This document shows, one piece after another, positions 9,398 to 19,491 of a stretch of DNA of 64,000 nt (position 1 is its first letter; each line of letters begins with the position of its first letter). The position numbers and the translations under genes are program-made. The notes under the pieces are model-generated. The model saw only the letters and a program-made list of their open reading frames with translations. It did not search any database and was not told where the DNA came from. The DNA comes from a virus, in the IMG/VR virus record IMGVR_UViG_3300030104_003872, positions 1 through 64,000 of that record, one strand, 5' to 3'.

Positions 9398-9924
9398 TAA
9401 ATAACACCACCGAGGTGTGCAAGTCTAGTTAATGACTGTTTCGTTCTTTCACGAAGAACAGAAGCCCTCATACCTTCACCATCGGTTCTTTGAAATGTTG
9501 ATTCATCTTCAAGATAAAGCGAGGCCGCTAAATCAGCACATATTTCTCTTAATACGTGAGCCATTTCACCTTCTTGTACCGTAACACCCGATGCGTGGTC
9601 AAGTGTAATACCGGTCACACCTGTTAATTGATTAGAGGATTTACCAGTCCATTGAAATGAATCACCATCAATATTTCCTTTGCCCGAATTAGAAAAAGAG
9701 GTTCCGCTTGCCAAATCTACCGTTGTACTTTCGGGGGTATGTGCTCCACTAAGCGTTGATTCGCCTATTTCCTGTGAAGGTGTTGCCCTGCCGTAATACT
9801 TGAACTCTTGGTCTATTTCTATTGATGCCCTTCTGATATGGCTTAGTATTTTTGTATTAGCCTGTACCCTTTGAGCACTATTTAGACCAAGACGGAGGCC
9901 AACATCAGCAACCGAACAATACAT
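9397..9924 (-). CDS. Head-tail connector (gp6-like adaptor)
   Basis: A 175-residue protein opening MYCSVADVGLRLGL followed by IRRASIEIDQEF, the two-helix start of gp6/gp15-type head-tail adaptors that bind under the portal ring. The C-terminal helix pair (AHVLREICADLAASLYL; RTKQSLTRLAHLG) also fits, with a beta insert (GKGNIDGDSFQWTGKSS) between. It forms a coupled pair with the following gene through a one-base TAATG overlap. Confidence is from the family-like opening and the neighbouring tail genes. Confidence 0.65.
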   Translation of the reverse strand: MYCSVADVGLRLGLNSAQRVQANTKILSHIRRASIEIDQEFKYYGRATPSQEIGESTLSGAHTPESTTVDLASGTSFSNSGKGNIDGDSFQWTGKSSNQLTGVTGITLDHASGVTVQEGEMAHVLREICADLAASLYLEDESTFQRTDGEGMRASVLRERTKQSLTRLAHLGGVI

Positions 9925-9929
9925 TTATC

Positions 9930-10313
9930 TCACTCTTGTGCATCCTTTAATCTTTGAATTAGGTCTGCTTTCTTTCCTTGTACTGAAAGACCTGCTGACT
10001 TCAATTTTTCTTTTAGTTCTACAACACTATGAGATTCAAGAGTCTTTTCAATCTTTTGTACTTCTGCCTCTGCATCCTTAACTGCTTCTTTAACATCACT
10101 AACGGAATCTAACAACTCGTCTAGAGTTATTTTTCCATCAGCACTAATGGATAGGTACTTCTTATACAAAAGTGACCCTATACCTGCTAGGGCAACAATC
10201 GCTAAAAGTATAATTTCTATATCATCAATTAATGAAGAACTCTCTAACGGTATGCAATCTATTGTTTCGTTTAGTGCATTAAGGCACTGCTCTGCTGTCG
10301 TATTATTACTCAT
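9930..10313 (-). CDS. Membrane-anchored protein with C-terminal SAP domain
   Basis: A 127-residue protein starting MSNNTTAEQ at an ATG 10313 behind AGGTGA; a GTG three codons upstream (10322) is less likely. A single membrane segment (IEIILLAIVALAGIGSLLY) is followed by an acidic helix and, at the end, a 35-residue SAP motif (VVELKEKLKSAGLSVQGKK, then ADLIQRLKDA). SAP domains bind DNA in eukaryotes and phages. A DNA-binding SAP tail on a membrane anchor inside the virion gene block is odd: it could hold viral DNA or capsid at the membrane. Function is otherwise unknown. Confidence 0.65.
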   Translation of the reverse strand: MSNNTTAEQCLNALNETIDCIPLESSSLIDDIEIILLAIVALAGIGSLLYKKYLSISADGKITLDELLDSVSDVKEAVKDAEAEVQKIEKTLESHSVVELKEKLKSAGLSVQGKKADLIQRLKDAQE

Positions 10314-10318
10314 CTTAT

Positions 10319-10489
10319 TCACCTATATTCTATTTGTTTGACCGCACTAAATGGGATAAATGATAATGGCCTAGTGTCACCTCTTTCTTTGAACACTTTA
10401 TAACCATGTGCAGTTTCTTCAATATGCACATTAGTGTAGCATTTTTCCGGCGGGCAATAAACAATCTTGCCGAACCTAGTCTCACTCAT
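10319..10489 (-). CDS. Small conserved-looking protein of unknown function
   Basis: A 56-residue frame, MSETRFGKIVYCPPEKCY to IPFSAVKQIEYR, beginning with ATG at 10489 behind GGGAAAAG and overlapping the end of the upstream membrane gene by 8 nt. Its stop overlaps the start region of the SAP-domain gene. Compact beta-rich composition and tight packing between two genes support it as real. No family recognised. Confidence 0.5.
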   Translation of the reverse strand: MSETRFGKIVYCPPEKCYTNVHIEETAHGYKVFKERGDTRPLSFIPFSAVKQIEYR

Positions 10490-10877
10490 CTTTTCCCTCC
10501 TTCTTTGGTTGTTTTGTGCTCACTACCGATGAAGGCATTAGTGGGGAAATTGTTTCTGTTCCTGTTACTGAAAATCTATCCATTTGTAACTCGTGTGCTT
10601 TCTTTTGTGCAACTAGTTCCATATTATGTGCGTTGATAGAAGGGATTAATTGAATCTCTGCGGTTTGTTGTTGTTTCCACATATCTAGAGCATCTTTAAT
10701 AATCAATAAAGCAGGACCGCCTATGATTGCTATTAGTGTAGTATAACCATCGAGGTTATCCAAAACTGCTTGATTGTGCATACCCGCCCAAATAATATAA
10801 CAGGCGAAAAGAACCCATGAAAGGACTATTGGTGCTCCGATTATTATTATGAATCTGTCATTAAACTTTGTACTCAT
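10482..10877 (-). CDS. Two-segment membrane protein, holin-like candidate
   Basis: A 131-residue protein with two hydrophobic segments, residues about 9-31 (IIIIGAPIVLSWVLFACYII) and 44-62 (TTLIAIIGGPALLIIKDAL), followed by a polar tail rich in glutamine and lysine. Small two-span membrane proteins in the late region are often holins, but membrane-anchored virion proteins look the same. It lies with two other small membrane or coiled-coil genes (10953-11539), a grouping seen for lysis or membrane-contact modules. Preceded by AGGAAGAGGT before the ATG. Confidence 0.45.
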   Translation of the reverse strand: MSTKFNDRFIIIIGAPIVLSWVLFACYIIWAGMHNQAVLDNLDGYTTLIAIIGGPALLIIKDALDMWKQQQTAEIQLIPSINAHNMELVAQKKAHELQMDRFSVTGTETISPLMPSSVVSTKQPKKEGKDE

Positions 10878-10952
10878 ACCTCTTCCTCATACTATACTGT
10901 TAGTGCAAGTGGTCCTTTTCTCTTATGAAGGTAGCCCTTAAAACATACTATT

Positions 10953-11297
10953 TTATTCCAATACACCACTTTCCAATAATTGGTCTATTATTCTTTTGAA
11001 TGTGGAATAATCACTAAACGTACATATTTCCTCAACGTGTGTATCGCCTACCGAATAATTTTGATAAGCCTCTGGAGAAACATAAACTTTATAGTTTGTT
11101 GTGTCCCCTCCTATTCTATCATTTACTACGACTAGTATTGTGATAGGGGGTTCTTTTCCTACAATTTCTCCATCAACTTGACTGCAAGTAATAGTACCTT
11201 GCTCATAATAATCACTTGTACTAGGCATACCACCTGTTGATGCCAAAGCGGCTCCAAATAAAAGTACGGCTATGAAAAATACTCCTGCGTTTTCCAT
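10953..11297 (-). CDS. Secreted or membrane-anchored small protein
   Basis: A 114-residue protein with an N-terminal hydrophobic segment (VFFIAVLLFGAALAS) that can act as a signal peptide or anchor, then a beta-rich exterior domain with two cysteines (TITCSQVDGEIVG; EEICTFSDYS) able to form a disulfide. The ATG at 11297 overlaps the stop of the upstream gene by one base (TGATG); a GTG at 11300 is the alternative. It probably acts at or outside the cell membrane. No family recognised. Confidence 0.5.
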   Translation of the reverse strand: MENAGVFFIAVLLFGAALASTGGMPSTSDYYEQGTITCSQVDGEIVGKEPPITILVVVNDRIGGDTTNYKVYVSPEAYQNYSVGDTHVEEICTFSDYSTFKRIIDQLLESGVLE

Positions 11298-11539
11298 CAC
11301 ATCAACCCATCTATGCCGTATATTGAGGCAATAGTTGCGAGTCCAATTTTCATAAACTTGAATCCTTCGGTTAATATTTGATTAGTAACTGCTTGTGTCT
11401 CATAAAGAGCCGCCTGTTGAACATGAAGTGATGCTAGACCATCACCCATCTTCTCAATCAATTCATCATGCTTTTCAACACGTTTTTCTAAGTTTTCAAG
11501 CCGTAAATCTTGTACTGCTGGACCTGACGCTCGGCTCAT
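11297..11539 (-). CDS. Small coiled-coil protein (XhlA-like architecture)
   Basis: An 80-residue protein with a heptad-rich helix (DLRLENLEKRVEKHDELIEK) and a short hydrophobic end (FMKIGLATIASIYGIDGLM). Coiled coil followed by a C-terminal membrane-active helix is the layout of XhlA-type holin accessory proteins. Here it precedes two membrane genes in the same operon. The resemblance is architectural and could be coincidental; it may equally be a small structural protein. Confidence 0.45.
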   Translation of the reverse strand: MSRASGPAVQDLRLENLEKRVEKHDELIEKMGDGLASLHVQQAALYETQAVTNQILTEGFKFMKIGLATIASIYGIDGLM

Positions 11540-11572
11540 TAGTGAACAAGAAGTCCAATCCCTGTATGAACC

Positions 11573-12142
11573 TTATGTGTAGCGGGGTCCACGATACCAA
11601 CCAACTAGGCTAGTCCTAGAACCATCTAGTATTGATTCAACACAATGCTCTTGATAAGAAAGAAATGCTATGATTGTACCTTTTTTCTTTACTGCTACCG
11701 GATTGGGATTTTCTATGTGCTTGAATCTAAAATCCCCACCTTCATATTCTGATGGGTCTGTTAGTTGTAAGACTAATGATATTTTTCTATGTGTTCCTGT
11801 TTGGTTTGAAAAATCGACATCGTGATGCCAACCGTACTTGTAACCTATATCTTTGTACTCGGTAAATTGTAATTCTGGAAGATAGGATAATTCCATACCA
11901 AAAACTACATTCGCTACCATTGCGTATTTTTCAAAAATCTCATTTATCCAATCGTGTTCATCATCTTTTGGGACCCATCTAATCTGTGTCTTTCTGTTAG
12001 GGTCTTCGTATAGTGGGTCTTCACCTGCCCTAAATGTTGTTGCATTTTTACTAGGTAATTTTTCACACCATTCTACTATCTTATCACATAATTCACTAGG
12101 AAGTGCTTCTTCCCATAATAACCAGTCGGGGAATTGTTGCAT
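11573..12142 (-). CDS. 2-oxoglutarate/Fe(II) oxygenase, prolyl-4-hydroxylase-like
   Basis: A 189-residue enzyme of the Fe(II)- and 2-oxoglutarate-dependent dioxygenase superfamily. The iron triad is visible: H106-x-D108 (GWHHDVDF) and H166 (YQEHCVESI); R176 ten residues later (DGSRTSLVGWY) is the usual 2-oxoglutarate carboxylate ligand, and the H...G-x-R-x-S-L-x-G-W spacing is that of the P4H/procollagen hydroxylase group. The beta strand ISLVLQLTDPSEYEGGDF is also typical. It lies in the same minus-strand run as two collagen-like fibres made of Gly-Pro-X and Gly-X-Pro triplets, so proline hydroxylation of these fibres is a natural hypothesis. Alternative substrates (other proteins, nucleotides) cannot be excluded. 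Confidence 0.85.
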   Translation of the reverse strand: MQQFPDWLLWEEALPSELCDKIVEWCEKLPSKNATTFRAGEDPLYEDPNRKTQIRWVPKDDEHDWINEIFEKYAMVANVVFGMELSYLPELQFTEYKDIGYKYGWHHDVDFSNQTGTHRKISLVLQLTDPSEYEGGDFRFKHIENPNPVAVKKKGTIIAFLSYQEHCVESILDGSRTSLVGWYRGPRYT

Positions 12143-12176
12143 ACCTATCGCACCTAGCCATTACTTTTAAGGCTTT

Positions 12177-12725
12177 CTAACTAACACCCCAAAACCCTAT
12201 GTTTGTAGTGTAAGGTGAGTATTTATCACTTACTAATGTCTGATATTCATTAATTGTAATTGGGTTATCAGATAACCATGTATCAGCCCATACAGTATCA
12301 AAAGAACTACCTTCGGGGGGATTCCATGTTTCAAAGTCTGCAACTATAAGATTAAACGTGTCGTCCTTTGCACAATGCTCCCATACTAAATCGACCACAT
12401 CTTGTTCTAATTCAATAATAGTAACGGCAGTTACATTTGGATTATCAACAAGTGCTTGGTTTATCATTCCTATACCAAGACCGCCCACTAAAACGTGTCC
12501 TGTTGCATTATCCCATAACCATTGATGTTCATTGTATTCTGCTTCTGAATCTTGCATTATAGGCATATCGCAACCTTTTTTCAATAAGACTTTGTGAGAA
12601 GAATGTGATTCCCTTTTCATTTGTAAATAGACCTGCCACATATTATCTGTGGTTTCGGTAGTATATTCAGCAATTTCATAAATGCCCGATACTCCATTTG
12701 GAATATTAACTTGTATTCTGCTCAT
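12177..12725 (-). CDS. SAM-dependent methyltransferase / spermidine-synthase-like protein
   Basis: A 182-residue Rossmann protein. VLVGGLGIGMINQAL is a motif I glycine loop, VTAVTIIELEQDVVDLV supplies the acidic residue at the end of strand 2, and FNLIVADFETW is motif II; this set is shared by spermidine synthases and class I methyltransferases. The chosen ATG (12725) is one base after the stop of the preceding gene; longer upstream starts would overlap it. It sits between the hydroxylase-like gene and the fibre genes, which may mean it modifies a virion protein, but the substrate is unknown. Confidence 0.65.
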   Translation of the reverse strand: MSRIQVNIPNGVSGIYEIAEYTTETTDNMWQVYLQMKRESHSSHKVLLKKGCDMPIMQDSEAEYNEHQWLWDNATGHVLVGGLGIGMINQALVDNPNVTAVTIIELEQDVVDLVWEHCAKDDTFNLIVADFETWNPPEGSSFDTVWADTWLSDNPITINEYQTLVSDKYSPYTTNIGFWGVS

Positions 12726-12726
12726 A

Positions 12727-13620
12727 TTATGTCCACTCGTGAGTCCAATAAACGTAATCTGATTCAAATGTCTGGTCTGGATTTGGTGCAGTCCAAGTTT
12801 TAACTACCCTTATCTTGCAGGTAAATGTATCTCCAACAGAAGGTAAAATCACTCCTCCTCTGCCTCCTCCCCACACTTGCATAAAGGCTTCTCCAGTATG
12901 AATACCATTTCTATTTGAATTAGGAGTATAGCCGGAATTAGTCGCCGCTATGATAGTACCATCTTGAAACCAAGGGTCAGCAAGGTTTCCAGAGCCATAT
13001 ACCCCATTTCCATTACTCATAGACTGTGAATGAACTGACCTTTCCCATTTATAACTTGTGTTTGTTGTGGTTGTGCTTAAGTCTCTTGCGGCCGCTAAAA
13101 TGTAAAATACTATTGCCCCTGTTGTACGACCACTCATCCATGAAGTAATGTCAGATACACTACAAGTAGTCCAAACTGTTCCCCCATTTTGAGGCCCTCT
13201 GCCCACGCCCCATAGAAGATTATCTTCGTCACCATCCAAGTCGTTAAGAGCCTTATAACCACCTCTATAATGACCCGAGCCACCATAAAAACCATCTGTA
13301 ACCCCCAATGCGAAACCAGACTGAGGGATTAGTGGGCTTGAACCAGATTGACAAGCATATACTTGAAATCCATTAATAGCACCATTGGCTACATCTTTAT
13401 GAGATTTATCCCATTCAGAAACTAATGCTGAACCTGCCGTACCGTGTAGTGGAGTAACTGTCGTACCGATAAACAACAATTTATTTCCCGAATGCGATTG
13501 TCCTCCAGTACCCGCACCATAAGGACCTGCACCTCCAGCACCATTATCCGGCCAATCCGAAGGCTCTAATAGAGTTTCATATCCTCCAGCCTCAACACAA
13601 CCAAGTAGTGCCGTTACCAT
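12727..13620 (-). CDS. Glycine-rich fibre-associated or receptor-binding tip protein
   Basis: A 297-residue protein with glycine-rich surfaces (GAGGAGPYGAGTGG; VWGGGRGGVILPSVGDTF) and a beta pattern like phage tail tip adhesins. The start at 13620 has AGGTGG 8 nt upstream, and this ribosome binding site encodes the last residues of the fibre gene, so the two are tightly coupled. It includes WERSVHSQSM and DDN-like acidic loops. Directly downstream of the 1811-residue fibre it is probably a distal adhesin or chaperone for that fibre. No specific family assigned. Confidence 0.55.
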   Translation of the reverse strand: MVTALLGCVEAGGYETLLEPSDWPDNGAGGAGPYGAGTGGQSHSGNKLLFIGTTVTPLHGTAGSALVSEWDKSHKDVANGAINGFQVYACQSGSSPLIPQSGFALGVTDGFYGGSGHYRGGYKALNDLDGDEDNLLWGVGRGPQNGGTVWTTCSVSDITSWMSGRTTGAIVFYILAAARDLSTTTTNTSYKWERSVHSQSMSNGNGVYGSGNLADPWFQDGTIIAATNSGYTPNSNRNGIHTGEAFMQVWGGGRGGVILPSVGDTFTCKIRVVKTWTAPNPDQTFESDYVYWTHEWT

Positions 13621-13624
13621 TCTA

Positions 13625-16600
13625 TCAACCACCTAGATGAATCCATGTACTAGCACTACCATTATTAGCAATACAGATAAATGTCCTTGCCCCACTAGGA
13701 GCAATACTATGGGCTTGTCTCCAATTTGTTGAAATGCTACCACCATTAAGGGCAACAGTCTTATTAAAATTGGTATTGTTTAATACAGTAAATGATACTC
13801 CGACAGCACAATTTGACGGTAGAGTAAGATTGTTACCAGTCCAATTTATTACATAACCATCTTGCGTACTTGCGTTTAATGTGGTATTGCTTGCTACGCC
13901 TAGAACAGTCATTCCACCCGACCCAGATGGACCAGTAGGTCCTGTTGGACCGGTCGGTCCTGTGGGACCTGTTGGTCCTGCTGAACCATTTGACCCATCA
14001 GAGCCATCGCTACCGGCAGGTCCAGTAGGACCCGTAGGACCAGTCGGACCCGTAGGTCCCGTAGGTCCTGCTGAACCGTCTGAACCATCATCACCGTCTG
14101 CTCCCGCAGGACCGGTTGGTCCGGCTGGACCTGTAGAACCTGTGGGTCCAGTTGGTCCTGTAGGACCTGTTGCACCCGCCGGAATACTAAACGCAAAGAC
14201 TTTAGCAGTTGCAGGTCCACTTGCACTCACACCAATAGGTCCTGTGCTTGCGGTCGGTGTTCCAAAACCAGCCGCCGTTCCGGTGGGTCCAGTTGGACCC
14301 GTAGGTCCTGTTCCTCCGTCCGAACCATCGTCTCCATCTGCTCCTGCCGGTCCCGTTGGACCAGTAGGTCCTGTTGGTCCAGTTGCTCCATTTGACCCAT
14401 CACTACCTGCTGGTCCCGAAGGTCCTGTCGGACCAGTAGGTCCCGTTGGACCCGTACTTCCAGTAGGTCCTGATGGTCCGGTTGAACCTGTTATGTCTGC
14501 AATTTCAGACCATGAGCCCGATGCTTTCTTGTAAATCTTATCGTTGCTTGTATTGAAATGAAAGTCTCCGTTTGAACCCCCGCTTGGTGTTGTATTGCTT
14601 GAAGTCCATGTGGCTCCATTAGTACCTGCACTTCCCGTACTTCCTGTCGGACCATTTGGTCCAGTTGGTCCAGTAGGTCCGGTGGGACCACTAGGTCCTG
14701 TGCTTCCATCATTACCGTCATCTCCGTCTGCCCCTGCTGGACCCGTAGGACCCGCTGCTCCCGTTGGTCCTGTGGGACCGGCCGCTCCTGTGGGTCCTGT
14801 TGGACCAGTAGCACCATCTGACCCTGCACTTCCTTGTGGTCCTGCTGGACCTTGTGGACCCGTTGGACCTGGAGGCCCTGCTGAGCCATCACTCCCGTCT
14901 GAACCCGAAGGTCCAGTTGGTCCGGTTGGACCGGCCGGTCCAGTAGGTCCTGTACTTCCTGTGTCTCCTTTATCACCTGTTCGGGCAAAGGTTACGCTTA
15001 CATCTTCTCCATTTGAAAATGGTGCTGATGCAGAAGAATCTACTGTGCTTACTGTAATATCGAAATAACCACTTTCTTCTGTTAGTGAGGATATAGTATG
15101 TAATGTAAATTGAGATGAATCGGTTAAGTTAGAAATCTTCACATGGCCTTTAATAGTCGAAGTGGAATCATCTATTGTACGAAGGAATGATTGAATGTCT
15201 GTTCCATCAAGGTCGCTATCATCAATATAGATTCCAGTTGCTCCGCTTTGTGTTGCGTTATCTAATCTAATCTTTCCTGCTCCGGGGTCAGATTTTGAAG
15301 TGGTTGTGGAAAAATCATACTTAAAAGTTGCTCCACCAAAAGAACCTTGAGCTCCTGTTGGTCCTGTGGGACCTGTTGGTCCTGTATTTCCTTGACTTCC
15401 CGAAGGTCCGCTAGGTCCTGTGGGTCCTGTTGGACCAGTAGGACCTGTACTTCCGTCGCTTCCATCCGAGCCAGCGGCTCCTGTTGGACCTGGAGGCCCT
15501 GCACCCCCACTTGGTCCCGAAGGACCTGTTGGACCGGTAGGTCCTGTGGGTCCGGCACTTCCATCAGAACCGTCTGAACCTGCGGGTCCACCCGGTCCAG
15601 TTGGACCTGTTGCTCCAGTTGGACCTGCTGGTCCAGTAGGACCAGTTGCTCCTGTACTTCCTGTAATATCTGCTATTTCGCCCCAAGAACCGGAAGTCTT
15701 TTTGTATATTTTATCATTAGATGTGTTAAAGTGGAAATCACCATTAGAGCCACCCGAAGGTGTGGTGTTTGAAGAAGTCCATGTTGCTCCATCACTTCCA
15801 CTTGGTCCTGTTGGACCGGAAGGTCCCGTACTTCCCTGTGGTCCCGTTGGACCAGAACCTCCTGTTGGACCTGTTGGTCCAGTTGCTCCTTGAGGACCTG
15901 TCGGACCTGCTGGACCGGCCGCTCCTGCATCACCATCTGCTCCTGCTGGACCAGTAGAACCTGAGGGTCCGGTTGGTCCTGCTGAACCTGCGGGTCCTGT
16001 TGGACCTGTCGCTCCATCGTTACCATCTGAACCATCTGAACCACTTGGTCCTGTGGGACCTGGAGGACCTGCTGAGCCTGTACTGCCTGTGGGTCCGGAT
16101 GGTCCTGCCGGACCAGTTGGACCACTTGGTCCTGCCGGACCTGTGGCTCCGGTATCACCCTTATCTCCAGTTCTTGCGAATGTAATATAAACATCGTCAT
16201 CATTTGCGAATGGGCTTGATGCAGATGAAGCAACATTGGCTACTGTAACTTTGAAGTAACCTGTTGCATCAACTAGGGAAGCGATAGTAAATAATAAGAA
16301 ATCAGATTGGTCGGACTTCTTACTAATCTTAATATGCCCTTTGATTGTTGAAGTTGAATCATCAATAGTTTGAAGGAAAGAGGATATATCGTCATTGTTT
16401 TTATCGTCATCGTCTATGTAGAGAATAGTAGCAGATGTTTGGGTGCTAAAGTTATTGAATCTGAAATATCCACTACCGGGAGCAGAATCAGTTGTGTGGC
16501 TAGATGTATCATAGTGGAATGTTGCCCCACTAAAAGCACCATCTGGTCCCGTTGGACCCGTTGGACCCGTAGGTCCTGTTGGACCAGTGCTTCCGGCAGG

Positions 16601-19060
16601 TCCACTTGGTCCGGTTGGTCCCGTACTTCCGGCGGCTCCATCGCTACCATCATTTCCCGCAGGTCCAGTTGGTCCAGCAGGACCAGTTGGTCCCGTTGCT
16701 CCTTGTGGACCTGTACTTCCGCTAGGTCCGGCTGGTCCCGAAGGTCCTGTACTTCCTTGTGGACCAGTTGCACCCGAAGGTCCTTGAGAACCCGTTGCAC
16801 CTGTTGGACCACTAGGTCCAGTTGGACCCGCTGGTCCTGTATCACCTTTAGATGCTAAAACATCCCAATAAGATGTGTTAGTTGGTAATATCGAGCCGGA
16901 TGAAGTGTGTGCTTGGTTACAGATATAAGATGTACCGGAATAGAAAACTCCATCATCAACAGAATATGTTGTTCCACTAGCCCACGCATCACGCCATGTT
17001 ATTCCTTCTGCCCCTTGTGCTCCTGCTGGTCCAGTTGGACCTGTGCTTCCTGTTGGTCCCGCCGGACCGGTCGGACCTGTGGGTCCTGTTGAACCATCTG
17101 AGCCGTCGCTTCCGTCTGAACCTGCCGGACCTGCTGGTCCCGTAGGTCCGCTTGGACCTGTCGGACCCGTTGGTCCTGTGGCTCCGTTTGAACCATTAGA
17201 ACCTGCTGGTCCAGTTGCTCCCTGTGGACCAGTTGGTCCTGTTGCACCAGTAGCACCTGCTTGTACTAAAACATTCCAATATGCTCCTGTTGTTGGAAGA
17301 ATAGACCCAGATGAAGTATGTGCTTGTATGCAAATGTAAGATTGTCCGTTACTTGTGTAATATACTGCGTCATCGACCGCATAAGCAGTTGAAGTAACCC
17401 AATTCCCATCCCAATTTATTCCATCCGGTCCTGTTGGACCTGTTGGACCCGATGGACCGTTTGGTCCTGTTGGACCAGTAGGTCCGGCTGGACCTTGTGT
17501 TCCTTGTGGTCCTGTTGCTCCCACAGGTCCTGTTGCACCAGTAGCACCAGTAGGTCCGACAGGACCTAACGCACCAGTAGAACCTGTTGGACCTGCATCA
17601 CCTTGCGGTCCACTAGGACCACTAGGACCAGTTGGTCCGGTATTACCTGCTGGACCAGTAGGTCCACTTGGTCCCGCAGGACCCGTTGGTCCAGTTGAAC
17701 CTATATCACCTGTTCTAGTGAATGTGACCGCAAGGTCTTCACCATCAGAAAATGGGGAATTAGCGGATGAATCAATAGCGGTTACTGTTATCTCGAAATA
17801 ACCTATCTTTTCAGCAAGAGCCGTGATTTGCCATATAATAAAATCAGAGGAATCATCGTAATCACTTATTCTAACGTGTCCTTTTACTGTTGATGTGGAA
17901 TCGTCAATAGTTCTCAAAAAAGATTGAATATCATTTGAATCCTTATCTGAATCGTCAATGTAAATACGGGATGCTCCATTTTGTGTTGAATCATTAAACT
18001 TTACCTTTCCTGCTCCGGGGTCGCTATCTGCAATACTTCCTGTTTCCATTTCATACTTGAAAGATGCTCCACCAAAAACACCTGCTGGACCTGTTGGACC
18101 CGTAGGACCAGATGCCCCAGTAGGACCCGCTGGTCCTGTGGCTCCGGTTGCACCTGCTGGTCCTGTAGGACCTGTGGGACCTGTTGCCCCATCATCTCCA
18201 TCTGCTCCTGATGGTCCGGCTGGACCTGTTGGTCCAGAGGGTCCTGTATTTCCTGTTGGTCCCGAAGGACCCGGAGGACCTGCCGCTCCATCTGGTCCTG
18301 TTGCTCCGGCATTTCCGGTTGGACCCGCTGGACCTGTCGCCCCTTGTGGACCTGTTGGTCCTTGTGGTCCTGTTGCTCCATCTGAACCGGAAGGTCCTGC
18401 TGGACCGGATGGACCTGCTGCTCCTGCTGGACCAGTTGGACCAGTAGAACCGTCATTCCCATCTGAACCGGAAGGTCCCGAAGGTCCTGTCGGACCTGTT
18501 GCTCCTTGAGGACCTGTCGGACCTGATGGTCCAGTCGCACCGTCGCTTCCATCAGAACCCGCTGGTCCTGTGGGTCCTGCTGGACCTGTTGCTCCAGTTG
18601 GTCCATCTGCACCTGCTCTTGCTAATAATACAAGCCATGTGTTAGTATCTGTTTTAATTAGTTCTCCACCTTCATATTGTGCTACCGAATGTGAAGAAGG
18701 GTTTATTGTTACCCCTGTACCTGCACTAAATGTTAATGCACCTGCTCCTAGATTGATGAAAGGGATTCTTGTTAAGTCTGTTGGGAATGGAATAGATGAA
18801 TTAGGGGGAATAGTAATTGCTACTGCTGAACCACTAGTAACATGAAGAATACGACCTTCATCAGTTCTTGTTAATGTTGTTGATGATGTTATGTTATTAA
18901 ATGGCCTTGTATCAACTGCTCGCCCACCTGCGGTTGAACCATCACCAACGAATAGTGCTCCTGATGTGGTGTCTTTTATTAATTGTTCAGTTGCAGGGGT
19001 AACTGATAATCTATTACCTTGTGTATCGGAAATAAGGTTCTTATTGCTTGTGATACTCAT
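13625..19060 (-). CDS. Giant collagen-like fibre protein with lectin-type modules
   Basis: An 1811-residue fibre. Most of it is uninterrupted Gly-X-Y triplets ([18 protein letters not shown]), which fold as collagen triple helices. Globular modules interrupt it: a beta domain repeated three times (about residues 331-453, 838-970, 1238-1367; each with YIDD, S-F-L-x-T-IDDSTST, GYF, VTFxRTGD), two CBM5/12-like chitin-binding-type modules (543-598, 683-735; [15 protein letters not shown]) and two copies of a [11 protein letters not shown] module (1087-1133, 1478-1523). A unique N-terminus (about 150 residues) probably attaches to the tail and a unique C-terminus (1715-1811) may be the trimerisation or binding head. 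It should contact host surface glycans. Its stop region carries the ribosome binding site of the next gene. Confidence 0.9.
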   Translation of the reverse strand: MSITSNKNLISDTQGNRLSVTPATEQLIKDTTSGALFVGDGSTAGGRAVDTRPFNNITSSTTLTRTDEGRILHVTSGSAVAITIPPNSSIPFPTDLTRIPFINLGAGALTFSAGTGVTINPSSHSVAQYEGGELIKTDTNTWLVLLARAGADGPTGATGPAGPTGPAGSDGSDGATGPSGPTGPQGATGPTGPSGPSGSDGNDGSTGPTGPAGAAGPSGPAGPSGSDGATGPQGPTGPQGATGPAGPTGNAGATGPDGAAGPPGPSGPTGNTGPSGPTGPAGPSGADGDDGATGPTGPTGPAGATGATGPAGPTGASGPTGPTGPAGVFGGASFKYEMETGSIADSDPGAGKVKFNDSTQNGASRIYIDDSDKDSNDIQSFLRTIDDSTSTVKGHVRISDYDDSSDFIIWQITALAEKIGYFEITVTAIDSSANSPFSDGEDLAVTFTRTGDIGSTGPTGPAGPSGPTGPAGNTGPTGPSGPSGPQGDAGPTGSTGALGPVGPTGATGATGPVGATGPQGTQGPAGPTGPTGPNGPSGPTGPTGPDGINWDGNWVTSTAYAVDDAVYYTSNGQSYICIQAHTSSGSILPTTGAYWNVLVQAGATGATGPTGPQGATGPAGSNGSNGATGPTGPTGPSGPTGPAGPAGSDGSDGSDGSTGPTGPTGPAGPTGSTGPTGPAGAQGAEGITWRDAWASGTTYSVDDGVFYSGTSYICNQAHTSSGSILPTNTSYWDVLASKGDTGPAGPTGPSGPTGATGSQGPSGATGPQGSTGPSGPAGPSGSTGPQGATGPTGPAGPTGPAGNDGSDGAAGSTGPTGPSGPAGSTGPTGPTGPTGPTGPDGAFSGATFHYDTSSHTTDSAPGSGYFRFNNFSTQTSATILYIDDDDKNNDDISSFLQTIDDSTSTIKGHIKISKKSDQSDFLLFTIASLVDATGYFKVTVANVASSASSPFANDDDVYITFARTGDKGDTGATGPAGPSGPTGPAGPSGPTGSTGSAGPPGPTGPSGSDGSDGNDGATGPTGPAGSAGPTGPSGSTGPAGADGDAGAAGPAGPTGPQGATGPTGPTGGSGPTGPQGSTGPSGPTGPSGSDGATWTSSNTTPSGGSNGDFHFNTSNDKIYKKTSGSWGEIADITGSTGATGPTGPAGPTGATGPTGPGGPAGSDGSDGSAGPTGPTGPTGPSGPSGGAGPPGPTGAAGSDGSDGSTGPTGPTGPTGPSGPSGSQGNTGPTGPTGPTGAQGSFGGATFKYDFSTTTSKSDPGAGKIRLDNATQSGATGIYIDDSDLDGTDIQSFLRTIDDSTSTIKGHVKISNLTDSSQFTLHTISSLTEESGYFDITVSTVDSSASAPFSNGEDVSVTFARTGDKGDTGSTGPTGPAGPTGPTGPSGSDGSDGSAGPPGPTGPQGPAGPQGSAGSDGATGPTGPTGAAGPTGPTGAAGPTGPAGADGDDGNDGSTGPSGPTGPTGPTGPNGPTGSTGSAGTNGATWTSSNTTPSGGSNGDFHFNTSNDKIYKKASGSWSEIADITGSTGPSGPTGSTGPTGPTGPTGPSGPAGSDGSNGATGPTGPTGPTGPAGADGDDGSDGGTGPTGPTGPTGTAAGFGTPTASTGPIGVSASGPATAKVFAFSIPAGATGPTGPTGPTGSTGPAGPTGPAGADGDDGSDGSAGPTGPTGPTGPTGPTGPAGSDGSDGSNGSAGPTGPTGPTGPTGPTGPSGSGGMTVLGVASNTTLNASTQDGYVINWTGNNLTLPSNCAVGVSFTVLNNTNFNKTVALNGGSISTNWRQAHSIAPSGARTFICIANNGSASTWIHLGG

Positions 19061-19413
19061 TTACGCTTACCCCCGTAGTATTCTTGAGCAAGCCCCGACG
19101 CTATTAAATGTTCGCCTACGTTCTTTTTTTCGCCATTTTTCTCGATAAAGATTTCACCTAAGCATCGACCGAACTTACCAACACCATGCGATTTCATAAT
19201 AACTTCGTCTGCTTCGTTTAGAAGTTTTGTTAAAACTGCTTTGGCCGCTAAACCTCGTTTCTTTTCTTCTAAGTCCCTAGTCCTTGTTTCGGGTGTGTTT
19301 ATCCCGTACATTCTCACACGAATATTCCTATGTGTGAAAAAACCTAAATCAACACTAACGTCGATAGTGTCACCATCAATTATTCTTAATACTTTAACTC
19401 TATATTCCCACAT
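19057..19413 (-). CDS. Staphylococcal-nuclease-like (thermonuclease) protein
   Basis: A 118-residue SNase/OB-fold nuclease. Motifs: IDGDTIDV near residue 12, [11 protein letters not shown] with the catalytic arginine and glutamate, and a later [11 protein letters not shown] that supplies the second arginine. This is close to the minimum length of the family. There is no signal peptide, so it acts in the cell or particle. The stop overlaps the ATG of the giant fibre gene (ATGA), so the two are co-translated. A nuclease in a fibre cassette could degrade host DNA or act at the cell surface during entry; that part is inference. Confidence 0.85.
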   Translation of the reverse strand: MWEYRVKVLRIIDGDTIDVSVDLGFFTHRNIRVRMYGINTPETRTRDLEEKKRGLAAKAVLTKLLNEADEVIMKSHGVGKFGRCLGEIFIEKNGEKKNVGEHLIASGLAQEYYGGKRK

Positions 19414-19491
19414 CTAAACCACTATGCCTATAAACTTCATGACCTTAAGCATGATAGCGGGTGCGTCTAATTCCACTCCATCATCAGTCAT
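19414..19491 (-). CDS. Possible 25-residue peptide
   Basis: A tiny frame, MTDDGVELDAPAIMLKVMKF to IGIVV, starting at 19491 and filling the gap between two genes; the start overlaps the end of the upstream gene and the stop is immediately before the nuclease ATG. The ribosome binding site (GGTAAGAAG) is weak. It may be only a spacer that couples translation. Confidence 0.3.
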   Translation of the reverse strand: MTDDGVELDAPAIMLKVMKFIGIVV

